A DNA stretch of 64,000 nt from positions 4,883,501-4,947,500 of the forward strand of contig CATNEN010000003.1 of the NCBI GenBank assembly GCA_950097015.1, written 5' to 3'. The position numbers and the translations under genes are program-made. The stretch comes from Macrostomum hystrix (taxonomy: Eukaryota; Platyhelminthes; Macrostomidae). Numbering within the stretch: the stretch's first letter is position 1; the number at the start of each line of letters is the position of its first letter. The notes under the pieces were generated by a model that was not told the DNA's origin, did not search any database, and worked only from the letters and a program-made list of their open reading frames with translations. Positions 1-11,600 of this stretch are shown one piece after another.

Positions 1-105
1 CAGAATTGCATCCACTGCAAGACCTGTGATATTAAAGATCCCACTCAGAATATTAATTGGGTCACTCCGCAGGGCGGCGAGGGCCCAGCCTACAACGGCA
101 TGTGA
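1..105 (+). CDS. ETFDH: Electron transfer flavoprotein-ubiquinone oxidoreductase, C-terminal end (partial)
   Basis: Frame 1 reads from base 1 to a TGA at 103-105 and gives 34 residues ending in PAYNGM. The opening [13 protein letters not shown] carries three cysteines spaced CxxCxxC, which are three of the four ligands of the 4Fe-4S cluster in this family; the fourth lies upstream of the window. The PAYNGM end is the usual C-terminus of animal ETFDH. The enzyme sits on the matrix face of the inner mitochondrial membrane and passes electrons from electron transfer flavoprotein to ubiquinone. Only the last coding exon, or part of it, is present. The identity rests on recognising this conserved tail and is fairly certain despite the short length. 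Confidence 0.9.
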   Translation, partial: QNCIHCKTCDIKDPTQNINWVTPQGGEGPAYNGM

Positions 106-385
106 CATTGTAGCATCGATCAAAAACTTTTCACATTTGGTCGCGATGATTCTACTGATCTGTTAATATTTTTATTGCGAGTAGGGCTTAATTGAAAACA
201 GTGTAATTTAATCGTGTTTTTTTATATCCCAACCCTCAAATTGGCCAAATCCTCAAAAAATCTTCGAAAATAACTTTACTGGCGAAGAAATCAATCCTTC
301 GCATTTGCTATTAGAAAATATGACTCCCCACCCGCCGTTTTTTATTACTAGTCCCGTTATCAAAATCATTAATTTTGTTTGTCAG
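106..385. other. 3' flank of ETFDH, no further gene seen
   Basis: AT-rich non-coding sequence between the ETFDH stop and the first minisatellite. No AATAAA lies close to the stop. The first good one on this strand is near 1499, so the 3' UTR may run through the minisatellite, or a variant signal is used. Confidence 0.4.
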
Positions 386-1300
386 AGTCCCTTAATCCCA
401 TTATCGGAATTCCTAATCCCATTATCTTAATCCCTAATCCCATTATCATTATCCCTAATCCTATTATCAGAATTTCTAATCACATTATCGGAATCCTTAA
501 TCCCATTATCGGAATTCCTAATCCCATTATCTTAATCCCTAATCCCATTATCATTATCCCTAATCCTATTATCAGAATTTCTAATCCCATTATCGGAATC
601 CTTAATCCCATTATCGGAATTCCTAATCCCATAATCAGAATTACTAATCCCATTATCGGAATCCCTAATCCCATTATCGGAATTCCTAATCCCATTATCG
701 GAATTCCTAATCCCATTATCGGAATCCTTAATCCCATAATCAGAATTACTAATCCCATTATCGGAATCCCTAATCCCATTATCGGAATTCCTAATCCCAT
801 TATCGGAATTCCTAATCCCATTATCGGAATCCTTAATCCCATTTTCGGAATTCCTAATCCCATAATCAGAATTACTAATCCCATTATCGGAATCTCTAAT
901 CCCATTATCGGAATTCCTAATCCCATTATCGGAATTCCTAATCCCATTATCGGAATCCTTAATCCCATTTTCGGAATTCCTAATCCCATAATCAGAATTT
1001 CTAATCCCATTATCGGAATCCCTAATCCCATAATCAGAATTACTAATCCCATAATCGGAATCCCTAATCCCATTATCGGAATCCCTAATCCCATTATCGG
1101 AATCCCTAATCCCATTATCGGAATCCCTAATCCATTTATCAGAATCACTAATCCCATTATCGGAATCCCTAGTCCCATTATCGGAATCCCTAATCCCATT
1201 ATCCGAATCCCTAATCCCATTATCGGAATCCCTAATCCAATTGTCAGAATCCTTAATACCATCATCAGAGTCCCAAATCCGATTGTCAGATTATTTACTC
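386..1300. repeat. 21-bp minisatellite
   Basis: About 43 units built on AATCCCATTATCGGAATTCC plus one base, with recurring variants (CAGAATTACT, GGAATCCTTA, ATTTTCGG). Because 21 is divisible by three, frames stay open on both strands (PNPIIGI on +, MGLGIPI on -). These are repeat artefacts, not a protein: there is no signal of codon preference and the same block is open in opposite directions. Confidence 0.95.
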
Positions 1301-1837
1301 AAATAAAAACCCCCTCTCCTACGCTTTGAATCCCCTATTCCATTGTTAGAATCCCATATCGCATTAGTTCGCCAATTAATCGCCAATTATCTTAAATCGT
1401 GCCTCAAGTCTGTAAGGTAAAGTTTTTCCCAAATATACCCACTGACTATAATTTATGTGACATCTATATGTTATACATTAGTATGGCATTTTTCATTTCT
1501 AATAAAGTCTTGTTCAATAACAAGTGCTCTAATTGATATACCGTTGACCATTATTTGAATTGATGCAATCGTCGCTTAATTCCATTTAAACAAAACCGTG
1601 TAGCTAGATTTATAGTTGGGCACTTTGTCGGGGTTCAAATATTGGAATTGTAATATAGTAGTGTTCATTATTTGCTTGTATGAAGTTGATTTCATGTTAT
1701 TTTTTTGGTTCAATATATAGGCAGACAACACTGGTTGAATAAAGCTTTTGGTGCGTTTTTTCGTTTTATACTTTTTCATTTTGTTTTTTTAGAAAAAACA
1801 AATAGTTTGTAGTTAAAATTATTTGCTAAGTGTTAGA
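1301..1837. other. AT-rich spacer between two minisatellites
   Basis: Unique-looking AT-rich DNA. It contains an AATAAA near 1499 (CTAATAAAGTCTTG), which could be the distal ETFDH polyadenylation signal. A short minus-strand open frame at 1576-1779 has no recognisable features and is not called. Confidence 0.4.
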
Positions 1838-3977
1838 AATTCCTAGTTCACGGGAATCCCATTCTTTAAAATCCCCAGTTCACGGGAATCCCATTCTTCA
1901 AAATCCCCAGTTCACGGAAATCCCATTCTTCAAAATCCCCAGTTCACGGGAATCCCATTCTTCAAAATCCCCAGTTCACCGGAATCCCATTCTTCAAAAT
2001 CCCCAGTTCACGGAAATCCCATTCTTCAAAATCCCCAGTGCACGGGAATCCCATTCTTTAAAATCCCCAGTTCACGGGAATCCCATTCTTCAAAATCACC
2101 AGTTCACGGAAATCCCATTCTTCAAAATCCCCAGTTCACGGAAATCCCATTCTTCAATATCCCCAGTTCACGGGAATCCCATTCTTCAAAATCCCCAGTT
2201 CACGGGAATCCCATTCTTCAAAATCCCAGTTCACTGGAATCCCATTCTTCAAAATCCCCAGTTGACGGAAATCCCATTCTTCAAAATCCCCAGTTCACGG
2301 GAATCCCATTCTTCAAAATCACCAGTTCACGGAAATCCCATTCTTCAAAATCCCCAGTTCACGGAAATCCCATTCTTCAATATCCCCAGTTCACGGGAAT
2401 CCCATTCTTCAATATCCCCAGTTCACGGGAATCCCATTCTTCAAAATCCCAGTTCACTGGAATCCCATTCTTCAAAATCCCCAGTTGACGGAAATCCCAT
2501 TCTTCAAAATCCCCAGTTCACGGGAATCCCATTCTTCAAAATCCCCAGTTCACGGGAATCCCATTCTTCAAAATCCCAGTTCACCGGAATCCCATTCTTC
2601 AAAATCCCCAGTTGACGGAAATCCCATGCTTCAAAATCCCCAGTTCACGGGAATCCCATTCTTCAAAATCCCCAGTTCACGGGAATCCCATTCTTCAAAA
2701 TCCCCAGTTCACGGGAATCCCATTCTTCAAAATCCCAGTTCACCGAATCCCATTCTTCAAAATCCCCAGTTGACGGAAATCCCATTCTTCAAAATCCCCA
2801 GTTCACGGAAATCCCATTCTTCAAAATCCCCAGTTCACGGGAATCCCATTCTTCAAAATCCCTAGTTCACGGAAATCCCATTCTTCAAAATCCCCAGTTC
2901 ACGGGAATCCCATTCTTCAAAATCCCCAGTTCACGGGAATCCCATTCTTCAAAATCCCCAGTTCACGGGAATCCCATTCTTTAAAATACCCAGTGCACGG
3001 GAATCCCATTCTTCAAAATCCCCAGTTCACGGGAATCCCATTCTTCAAAATCCCCAGTTCACGGGAATCCCATTCTTCAAAATCCCCAGTTCACGGGAAT
3101 CCCATTCTTCAAAATCCCCAGTTGACGGGAATCCCATTCTTCAAAATCCCCAGTTCACGGGAATCCCATTCTTCAAAATCCCCAGTTCACGGGAATCCCA
3201 TTCTTCAAAATCCCCAGTTCACGGAAATCCCATTCTTCAAAATCCCCAGTTCACAGGAATCCCATTCTTCAAAATACCCAGTTCACCGGAATCCCATTCT
3301 TCAAAATCCCCAGTTCACGGGAATCCCATTCTTCAAAATACCCAGTTCACGGGAATCCCATTCTTCAAAATCCCCAGTTCACGGGAATCCCATTCTTCAA
3401 AATCCCCAGTTCACGGGAATCCCATTCTTCAAAATCCCCAGTTCACGGGAATCCCATTCTTTAAAATACCCAGTGCACGGGAATCCCATTCTTCAAAATC
3501 CCCAGTTCACGGGAATCCCATTCTTCAAAATCCCCAGTTCACGGGAATCCCATTCTTCAAAATCCCCAGTTTACGGGAATCCCATTCTTCAAAATCCCCA
3601 GTTCACGGGAATCCCATTCTTCAAAATCCCCAGTTCACGGGAATCCCATTCTTTAAAATACCCAGTGCACGGGAATCCCATTCTTCAAAATCCCCAGTTC
3701 ACGGGAATCCCATTCTTCAAAATCCCCAGTTCACGGGAATCCCATTCTTCAAAATCCCCAGTTTACGGGAATCCCATTCTTCAAAATCCCCAGTTCACGG
3801 AAATCCCATTCTTCAAAATCCCCAGTTGACGGGAATCCCATTCTTCAAAATCCCCAGTTCACGGGAATCCCATTCTTCAAAATCCCCAGTTCACGGGAAT
3901 CCCATTCTTCAAAATACCCAGTTCACGGGAATCCCATTCTTCAAAATCCACGGTTCAATGGAATCCCATTCTTCGAA
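1838..3977. repeat. 32-bp minisatellite, about 67 units
   Basis: The unit begins CCCAGTTCACGGGAATCCCA and continues TTCTTCAAAATC. Point variants (GTGCACGG, GTTGACGG, TTTAAAATAC) recur at multiples of 32 bp, for example identical variant blocks near 2980, 3460 and 3650, which shows higher-order duplication of several units at a time. Three units make 96 bp, so long frames stay open (SSRESHSSKSPVHGNP type); I treat them as artefacts. A decayed unit also lies beyond the SINE, near 4205-4245. Confidence 0.95.
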
Positions 3978-4199
3978 ATCTCTAGGCACAGTGAGAGTGT
4001 ACACTGCCTGACAATGAGAAAGTCGGGGCAGATGTACACACCTGTGTGAGTGTGTGCCTGCGTACGGTATCTGTGTGCGTGTGTGCTCAGGAGTCAGTGA
4101 AATGCGCAGAATTGCTTCCTCGCTGGCTGCGGGTCTAGTGTCACCAAATGGTGTGCCATTGCCCGCAGCCCTCTTGCAGTTATCATTACTATTATTCCA
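3978..4199 (+). mobile_element. SINE family B, 5'-truncated copy
   Basis: This starts in the body of the element (GGCACAGTGAGAGTGTACAC) and ends in an ATT-rich tail. It matches the full copy at 35945-36310 through the blocks CACTGCCTGACAATGAGAAA and TCCTCGCTGGCTGCGGGTCT. A degenerate unit of the 32-bp minisatellite follows it, so the SINE seems to have landed inside that array. Confidence 0.8.
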
Positions 4200-4401
4200 C
4201 AGTCTAGGGGAATCCCCATTCTCCAGAAAACCCCCAGTTCATGCAGAAACCGGGTAACTCGAAAAGTCTTTTTAAGCAGCCCGTTATTGCTAAATTAAGT
4301 TCTTTCTGATTTTAAGTCGAACCAATTTTTTACTTCACACATTCATTTAACAACGGTTTTTTCAGTAAAATGCATTTATGAATCCTAGTTAAAATTTAAG
4401 G

Positions 4402-4614
4402 TTGCGTACGGCTGTTCAGTCCATGGACTGGGGGGGATGCCACACCCACCTTCAATTATCCCAGCTGATGCTGGTACCCATTTAACAGCTGGGTGAACTG
4501 AAGCAATGCAGAGTTAGTGTCTTGCTAAAGGACACAAATTGTTCCAGTGGAGTCAGAAATCGAACCCCCGACCTTCAAGTCTAATCTAATCACGCTCTAA
4601 TCACAAGACTACAA
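4402..4614 (-). mobile_element. SINE family A, antisense copy
   Basis: Reverse complement of the element at 39328-39640. It shows the tail block CAGTCCATGGACTG, the core with GCATTGCTTCAGTTCACCCA, and the remains of the tRNA-like head (box B relative GGTTCGATT on the minus strand near 4555-4570). Confidence 0.85.
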
Positions 4615-5449
4615 GACAATAAATAAATTATTTAAACAATATGATTGCTCGCATTAGTTGTCGTTAAATTTAAATGAGACTGTAACATATTCTTCATTCT
4701 CGCAATTTTATCTGATTAGCAAACAGTTTGTGTTTTAATTAACAAGAAAACAAGAAATCATAATCAAATTTCATATTTTTATTTTTAATCTTCAAAAAAT
4801 GATATCCAAACTAGCATCAGATTCAACTCAAACTGTATATAGGTCTCGACAATACCCAAGGGGCTTCATAAATGAGAATGTGAGAATGTGAAAAAAAACC
4901 TTAGTTAGACAGACGGGTTGAGAATTGAGATGGAATGAGTAGGTAGGGAAGGAATGAAGGGTTAAGAAAGTTAAGGTAATGCATGTGGACTGATCCGGAG
5001 CTAAGTACAGAATTGAATGCATAATAAAACAGAGATCGAGGTTTAAAAGCTTCCATTCCTCTACTCTGGTCTTTAGAATGGTCTTTAGAGATTTGCTGCA
5101 TCATTTCCTATGCAGCCTATTGGGGTATAGAAAGGCGTAGTAGCTATAGGGCCAACGAGTGTGCTCACTCTGTGTGCTCAAACTATGTCCAATGTATTTT
5201 AGTTAAAATAGTAAAAATTCACGGGCATGTGACACACACCCGCCCCCCAAACCCAACTGCCAGTGTTAAAATTTGAAGCAAAGACAGATAGACATAGTTT
5301 TGTTCTATACACGCTGCCGACTGCAGTTAAAAGGCAAAACTAATTTTCTTATCACGTCAGAGTTAATTAACTTAATCTTAATTGTAATTAAGACCTGATT
5401 TTATATTCAAAATCATTATTAAGACACCAAATTAATGTTTCTTTTGCAG
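4615..5449. other. AT-rich 5' flank of the PLEKHA-like gene
   Basis: No gene was recognised. Minus-strand open frames at 4828-5104 overlap each other and lack any domain signature. The region ends at a strong 3' splice acceptor (TTTCTTTTGCAG, AG at 5448-5449) just before the 5' UTR of the next gene. Confidence 0.45.
5448..5449 (+). other. Splice acceptor in the 5' UTR of the PLEKHA-like gene
   Basis: A pyrimidine-rich run ending TTTTGCAG lies 71 bases before the first coding ATG. It implies either an upstream non-coding exon or a trans-spliced leader. Similar acceptors lie just upstream of the first coding exons of SLC49A4, TTI1 and the USP44/49 gene. Confidence 0.5.
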
Positions 5450-5520
5450 CTTCGCAATATCTCATCTTGGAAAATATTTTATCACTAGAAGAATAAAACA
5501 TAAATTTAACAAAGAAGACA

Positions 5521-8500
5521 ATGACTGAACTGCAAAAGTCGCCTCAAGTTGATATGAAAGGGTTCTTGTTGCGCTATGTGAGTTTTGTGTATTTCTAAAT
5601 CTTCTTTTATTTTTATTTTTAGTTATTTTTTATTTAATGAACATGTCAAGTCATTTTGAAGCACATCTTTTCTTTCTGACGTACATATAGTCATTCGGAA
5701 AAACATCTTGTCATTCTGTAGCTCATCTTGTCATTCTGTAGCTCATCCTGTCATTCTGTAGCTTATCTTGTCTTCTGTAGCTCATCTTGTCATTCTGTAG
5801 CTCATCTTGTCATTCTGTAGCTCATCTTGTCATTCTGTAGCTCGTCTTGTCATTCTGTAGCTCATCCTGTCATTCTGTAGCTCATCTTGTCATTCTGTAG
5901 CTCATCCTGTCATTCTGTAGTTCATCTTGTCATTCTGATGCTCATCTTTTCATTCTGTGGCTCATCTTGTCATTCTGTAACTCATCTTGTCGTTCTGTAG
6001 CTCATCTTGTCATTCTGTAGCTCATCCTGTCATTCTGTAACTCATCTTGTCGTTCTGTAGCTCATCCTGTCATTCTGTGACTCATCTTTTCATTCTGTGA
6101 CTCATCTTGTCAGTCTGTGACTCATCTTGTCAGTCTGATGCTCATCTTGTCATTCTGTGACTCATCTTTTCATTCTGTGACTCATCTTGTCAATCTGATG
6201 CTCATCTTGTCATTCTGTAGCTTATCTTGTCATTCTGATGCTCATCTTGTCAATCTGTGACTCATTTTGTCATTTTGTAGCTCATCTTGTCACTCTGATG
6301 CTCATCCTGTCATTCTGTAGCTCATCCTGTCATTCTGTAGCTTATCTTGTGATTCTGATGCTCATCTTGTCATTCTAATGCTCATCTTGTCGTTCTGTAA
6401 CTCATCTTGTCATTCTGTAGCTCGTCTTGTCATTCTGTAGCTCGTCTTGTCATTCTGTAGCTCGTCTTGTCATTCTGTAGCTCGTCTTGTCATTCTGTAG
6501 CTCGTCTTGTCATTCTATAGCTCGTCTTGTCATTCTGTAGCTCGTCTTGTCATTCTGTAGTTCGTCTTGTCATTCTGTAGCTGTTCTTGTCATTCTGTAG
6601 CTCGTCTTGTCATTATGTAGCTCATCTTGTCATTCTGTAGCTCATCTTGTCATTATGTAGCTCATCCTGTCATTCTGTAACTCATCTTGTCATTCTGTAG
6701 CTCATCTTGTCAATCTGTGACTCATTTTGTCAATCTGTGACTCATTTTGTCATTTTGTAGCTCATCTTGTCATTCTGATGCTCATCTTATCATTCTGATG
6801 CACATCTTGTCATTCTGTAGCTCGTCTTGTCATTCTGTAACTCATCTTGTCAATCTGTGACTCATCTTGTCATTCTGTAGCTCATCTTGTCATTCTGATG
6901 CTCATCTTATCATTCCGATGCACATCTTGTCATTCTGTAGCTCATCCTGTCATTCTGTAGCTTATCTTGTGATTCTGATGCTCATCTTGTCATTCTGATG
7001 CTCATCTTGTCATTCTGTAGCTTATCTTGTGATTCTGATGCTCATCTTGTCATTCTGATGCTCATCTTGTCATTCTGATGCTCATCTTGTCATTCTGATG
7101 CTCATCTTGTCATTCTGATGCTCATCTTGTCATTCTGGAGCTTATCTTGTCAGTCTGATGCTCATCTTGTCATTCTGTAGCTCATCTTGTCATTATAGAG
7201 CTCGTCTTGTCATTATCTAGCCCATCTTGCCATTCGGAAGCTAATCTTGTCATTCTGAGTCTCATCTTATCATTCTGGAGCTTATCTTGTCATTCTAAGT
7301 CTCATCTTATCATTCTGTAGCTTATCTTGTCATTCTAGAGCTCATCTTGTCATTCTAAGCATAATTTAGTCGAAAAACATATCAACAATTATTCAGCACC
7401 TGATTAAGTCTATCAATGACTCATCCAGCACCTCATCAAGATTATTAATAACTCATGCTGCATTTGATCAACCGCACATAATATTGCTGATCTATTTAAT
7501 TTGCAATTTTAATTAGGAAACATTTAAAGGACGCAGTGGCTGGAAGAAGCGCTGGGCAGTGCTGTGTGATTTCTGTCTTTATCTCTACAAAGGTAACTTG
7601 AGAATATTATCTTTAGTAAGCTTGATTAAAGTGGTCTTTCGGTTGCTATTAAATTTCTTTATTTTGTTTAAAATTAATTTTCAGAGCAAACTAGCCAGGA
7701 GTGCTTCTACGCTCTGTTGTTGCCGAATTCTAGAGTAACTCAGTCGCATGACTCTACTGGCCAGTACAGAAGCTCAATTAAGGTAAAACTTTATGGCCTA
7801 GAGTGTGAGGCAGTGGGATGAAAGGTGTGAGGCAGTGGGATCAAGAGTGTGAGGCAGTGGGATCAAGGGTGTGAGGGAGTGGGATCAAGGTTGTGAGGGA
7901 GTGGGATCAAGGTTGTGAGGCAGTGGGATCAAGATTGTGAGGCAGTGGGATCAAGAGTGTGAGGCAGTGGGATCAAGAGTGTGAGGCAGTGGGATCAAGG
8001 GTGTGAGGCAGTGGGATCAAGAGTGTGAGGCAGTGGGATCAAGGGTGTGAGGGAGTGGGATCAAGGTTGTGAGGCAGTGGGATCAAGAGTGTGAGGCAGT
8101 GGGATCAAGGGTGTGAGGCAGTGGGATCAAGGGTGTCAGGCAGTGGGATCAAGAGTGTGAGGCAGTGGGATCAAGTGTGTGAGGCAGTGGGATCAAGGGT
8201 GTGAGGGAGTGGGATCAAGGGTGTGAGGCAGTGGGATCAAGGTTGTGAGGCAGTGGGATCAAGGGTGTGAGGCAGTGGGATCAAGAGTGTGAGGCAGTGG
8301 GATCAAGTTAGTGTGTTTGGTATAAAGTATGTTAATAGGAAAAGTTTCTGAGCAGAGACCAGACCCTGACCCTTCACAACTCCTCTTTTCTTTTTCCGCA
8401 GGTGGAAGAGGCTAATCAGCAGCCAGTCTACCTGAGCACGGAGACTCCGCTAGATTTCCAGCAGTGGTTCGATGCCCTAGCATCGGCTGCCCAGATGCGT

Positions 8501-8584
8501 CGACTGCATCCGGATCAGCAGCAGCAGCAGCAGCTGGATGTCTCGGTTGGCCAAATTCAAATTGGCGGCCAGGGCAGCCTGTAT

Positions 8585-8616
<32 letters not shown>

Positions 8617-11600
8617 CTACAGCATCGGCGGTCAGTCACAGACTGTGGTCACCACCACTCAGACTACCTCTACTGCTAATAGAGGGCAGCAGCAGCAGCA
8701 GCAGTATGCTGATGGATATGGTGCCGGCTTTGAGGGTGAGCCTAATTCATTGTCACTGTCATTGTAATTGACACACGCTTTCAAAGTCACTCTGTAGCTT
8801 TCAAAGTCACTCTGTAGCTTTCAAAGTCACTCTGTAGCTTTCAAAGTCACTCTGTAGCTTTCAAAGTCACTCTGTAGCTTTCAAAGTCACTCTCTTACTG
8901 TCATTGTCACTCTTTTACTGTCACTGTGTCTCTCTTACTGTCACTGTCACTCTCTTACTGTCATTGTCACTCTTTTACTGTCACTGTGTCTCTCTTACTG
9001 TCACTGTCACTCTCTCACTGTCACTCACTGTGACACTGTTTCTATTTCATTCATTCTATTTGTTTCTATTCTATTTCTATTCTATTTCACCTATCTTTCT
9101 TTCTAAAATGTCTCTGTCTGTGAGGTTTTTCTTAAACTTGTTCATTCTCACTGTTTACTCAAAGACGACTCTTAGAGCTCTAGCCAGACTCAAATTGTCC
9201 AGACTATTGGCGCATACCAGGTACTAGCACAAATATTCTGTCTGAGTACTTTGCTGTTAAAAAAATCCATGTGGCCCCGTAATTCTAAACTATTAGTTCA
9301 AGAGGTAGAATAAATTACTCGTATTTAAGCCCTAATTATAAATAGGAGGGTATAATATTTTCGTCTACTATTTAGTTAGCTGAATATTAATTTGGTTTAC
9401 TAAATGATCCACTGACTGTTCGTTTGTGTGTGTTTTTTCTAACGCAAAGCGGTTTTAACCCACACAAACTAACAGTAGCCTAAAACCCTATTATGTGTTT
9501 GTGTCTTGCCTTGGGGCAACCCTTCCGCTACTGTATTCTTTAGTAATGCTTTATTGTTGCCTAAATCTAGCCTGGCTTAACCTTGTCTCTATTCTTTTTT
9601 CTCTTTGAGTCTATACTCAACCGTCGACGCCCCGTTTTGGACAGTCATTTCTAAGAAGGGTTTCTTATAGCGTTAAGTTTTTAAAAATGTAACTAAAATT
9701 TTGCTAGTCCTTTTATCGTCGATTGACTGGTTGAATTGTGAATTATCCCTTTAAAATTGTGTACTTTTCACAAAATTCAACCCCAAAGATAAAAATCCTT
9801 AAATGAGTGTTCGTACTTTGAAAAAGTACTTTTAGTAGTGTGAACCGCTCGGTCAAGTATTTAACGGTGCGATATATTAGTTTGCACTTTTAATACTTTA
9901 AGCCACAATTAATATATTCGCTGCCTCTGTGCTTATATCCTGAAGATAAATGATGATCTGTACTTTAAGCGAAATTTAATCCCTAAAAAGTACTCTATAT
10001 TTTGTATCGCCCTTCCAACAAGTACTTTAAGTAGTGTAGACTCCCCAATAAAGTACTTCGAAAATGACTCGATTTTTTTGCACTTTTAGACACTTATAAA
10101 AGTATTTGAAGATAAGAAAAAGTACTTTTACTAGTGTGTACTTTTAAGAGCTTTATCAATCGAATAATAGTTTCACTTCTTAATAGTTTCTGCCTCTAAG
10201 AAAATAGAAAAAATATTATTATTGATTACACCTGCCCAAATCGGCCAGATGTGCAGCCGACAGCACAGTCGCAGCTATTGCACGGCGCATCTGAAGGATG
10301 CGTACGGCTGTTCAGTCCATGGACTGGGGGGACGCCACACCCCTGATTTACAACCCAGCCAATGCTGGTACCCATTTAACATTTGGGTGAACTGAAGCAA
10401 TGCAGAGTTTAATGTATCTTGACAATGATTAAACATCATATTTACAGTCAGCAGTCGCAATCATCAATACGATTATCGCGACGAAGGCGGCGAAGTTGGT
10501 GAAGCGGCCGCCACCTCGGCCACTGTCCGGCTGTCCAATCCGACTCTGGCTACAGCCGAAGGTCAGTACAATTTCCGTCAGCAGTATACCGTGCAGCAGC
10601 AGCCGATAGTCGCCGCATCGACAACTGTCACAACAACCACTGTTGAGCGCAGTCAGGCTGGCAGCGATCAGCAGCAGATGCGTACAAGTGAGATTTTTAT
10701 CTATTATCTGCTTATTTAAATAGACAAATCAGATACGATTCAAGCGCGGACCAATCAGATATGAGTTTAGGGCGGACCAATCCGATATAATTCAAGCGTG
10801 GACCAATCAGATACGAGTTTAGCGCGGACCAATCAGATATAATTCAAGCGCGGACCAATCAGAGACGAGTTTAGCGCGGACCAATCAGAGACGAGTTTAG
10901 CGCGGACCAATCAGAGACGAGTTTAGCGCGGACCAATCAGATATAATTCAAGCGCGGACCAATCAGATACGAGTTTAGCGCGGACCAATCAGATATAATT
11001 CAAGCGCGGACCAATCAGATACGAGTTTAGCGCGGACCAATCAGAGACGAGTTAAGCGCGTAACATTCAGGTCTAGAAGTTTAGCATGGACCAAACAGAT
11101 TTCCTGTGTTTTACTTTAACATTTTAAACTATGTATTTCACCGCGCTTTTTATCAACAGTGCACGATTCTATGCGCTCCGCCAATGGCAACGGAATCGGC
11201 GTTTCTGACGGAAATATTCAGCGTGAGTTTCTTTGATTTATAAAACCAATCAGCGAGCTGATAAATAATCGAATCAGCCGGTTAATAAATGAACCAACCA
11301 GCGGATTAATAAAATAACCAATCAGCGAGCTGATGAATCAACCAATCAGCAAGCTGATGAATCAACCAATCAGCGAGCTGATGAATCAACCAATCAGCAA
11401 GCTGATGAATCAACCAATCAGCGAGCTGATGAATCAACCAATCAGCGAGCTGATGAATCAACCAATCAGCGAGCTGATGAATCAACCAATCAGCGAGCTA
11501 ATAAATAAACTAACCAGTAAGCAATAAATGATAAATTTTAGGCACAGTCGAGCGAGTTCAGTACAATGCCCAATATGGAGGCGGCGATGGCGGTGTGGCC

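Noticed and set aside
379-1329. 316-codon plus-strand frame and a 261-codon minus-strand frame
   Set aside because: Both are produced by a 21-bp repeat whose length is divisible by three; opposite strands are equally open and no conserved domain is present.
1830-3829. Long frames with SSRESHSSKSPVHGNP repeats
   Set aside because: A 32-bp unit gives a 96-bp frame period, so the product cycles through all three frames of the same unit. There is no splice or start evidence.
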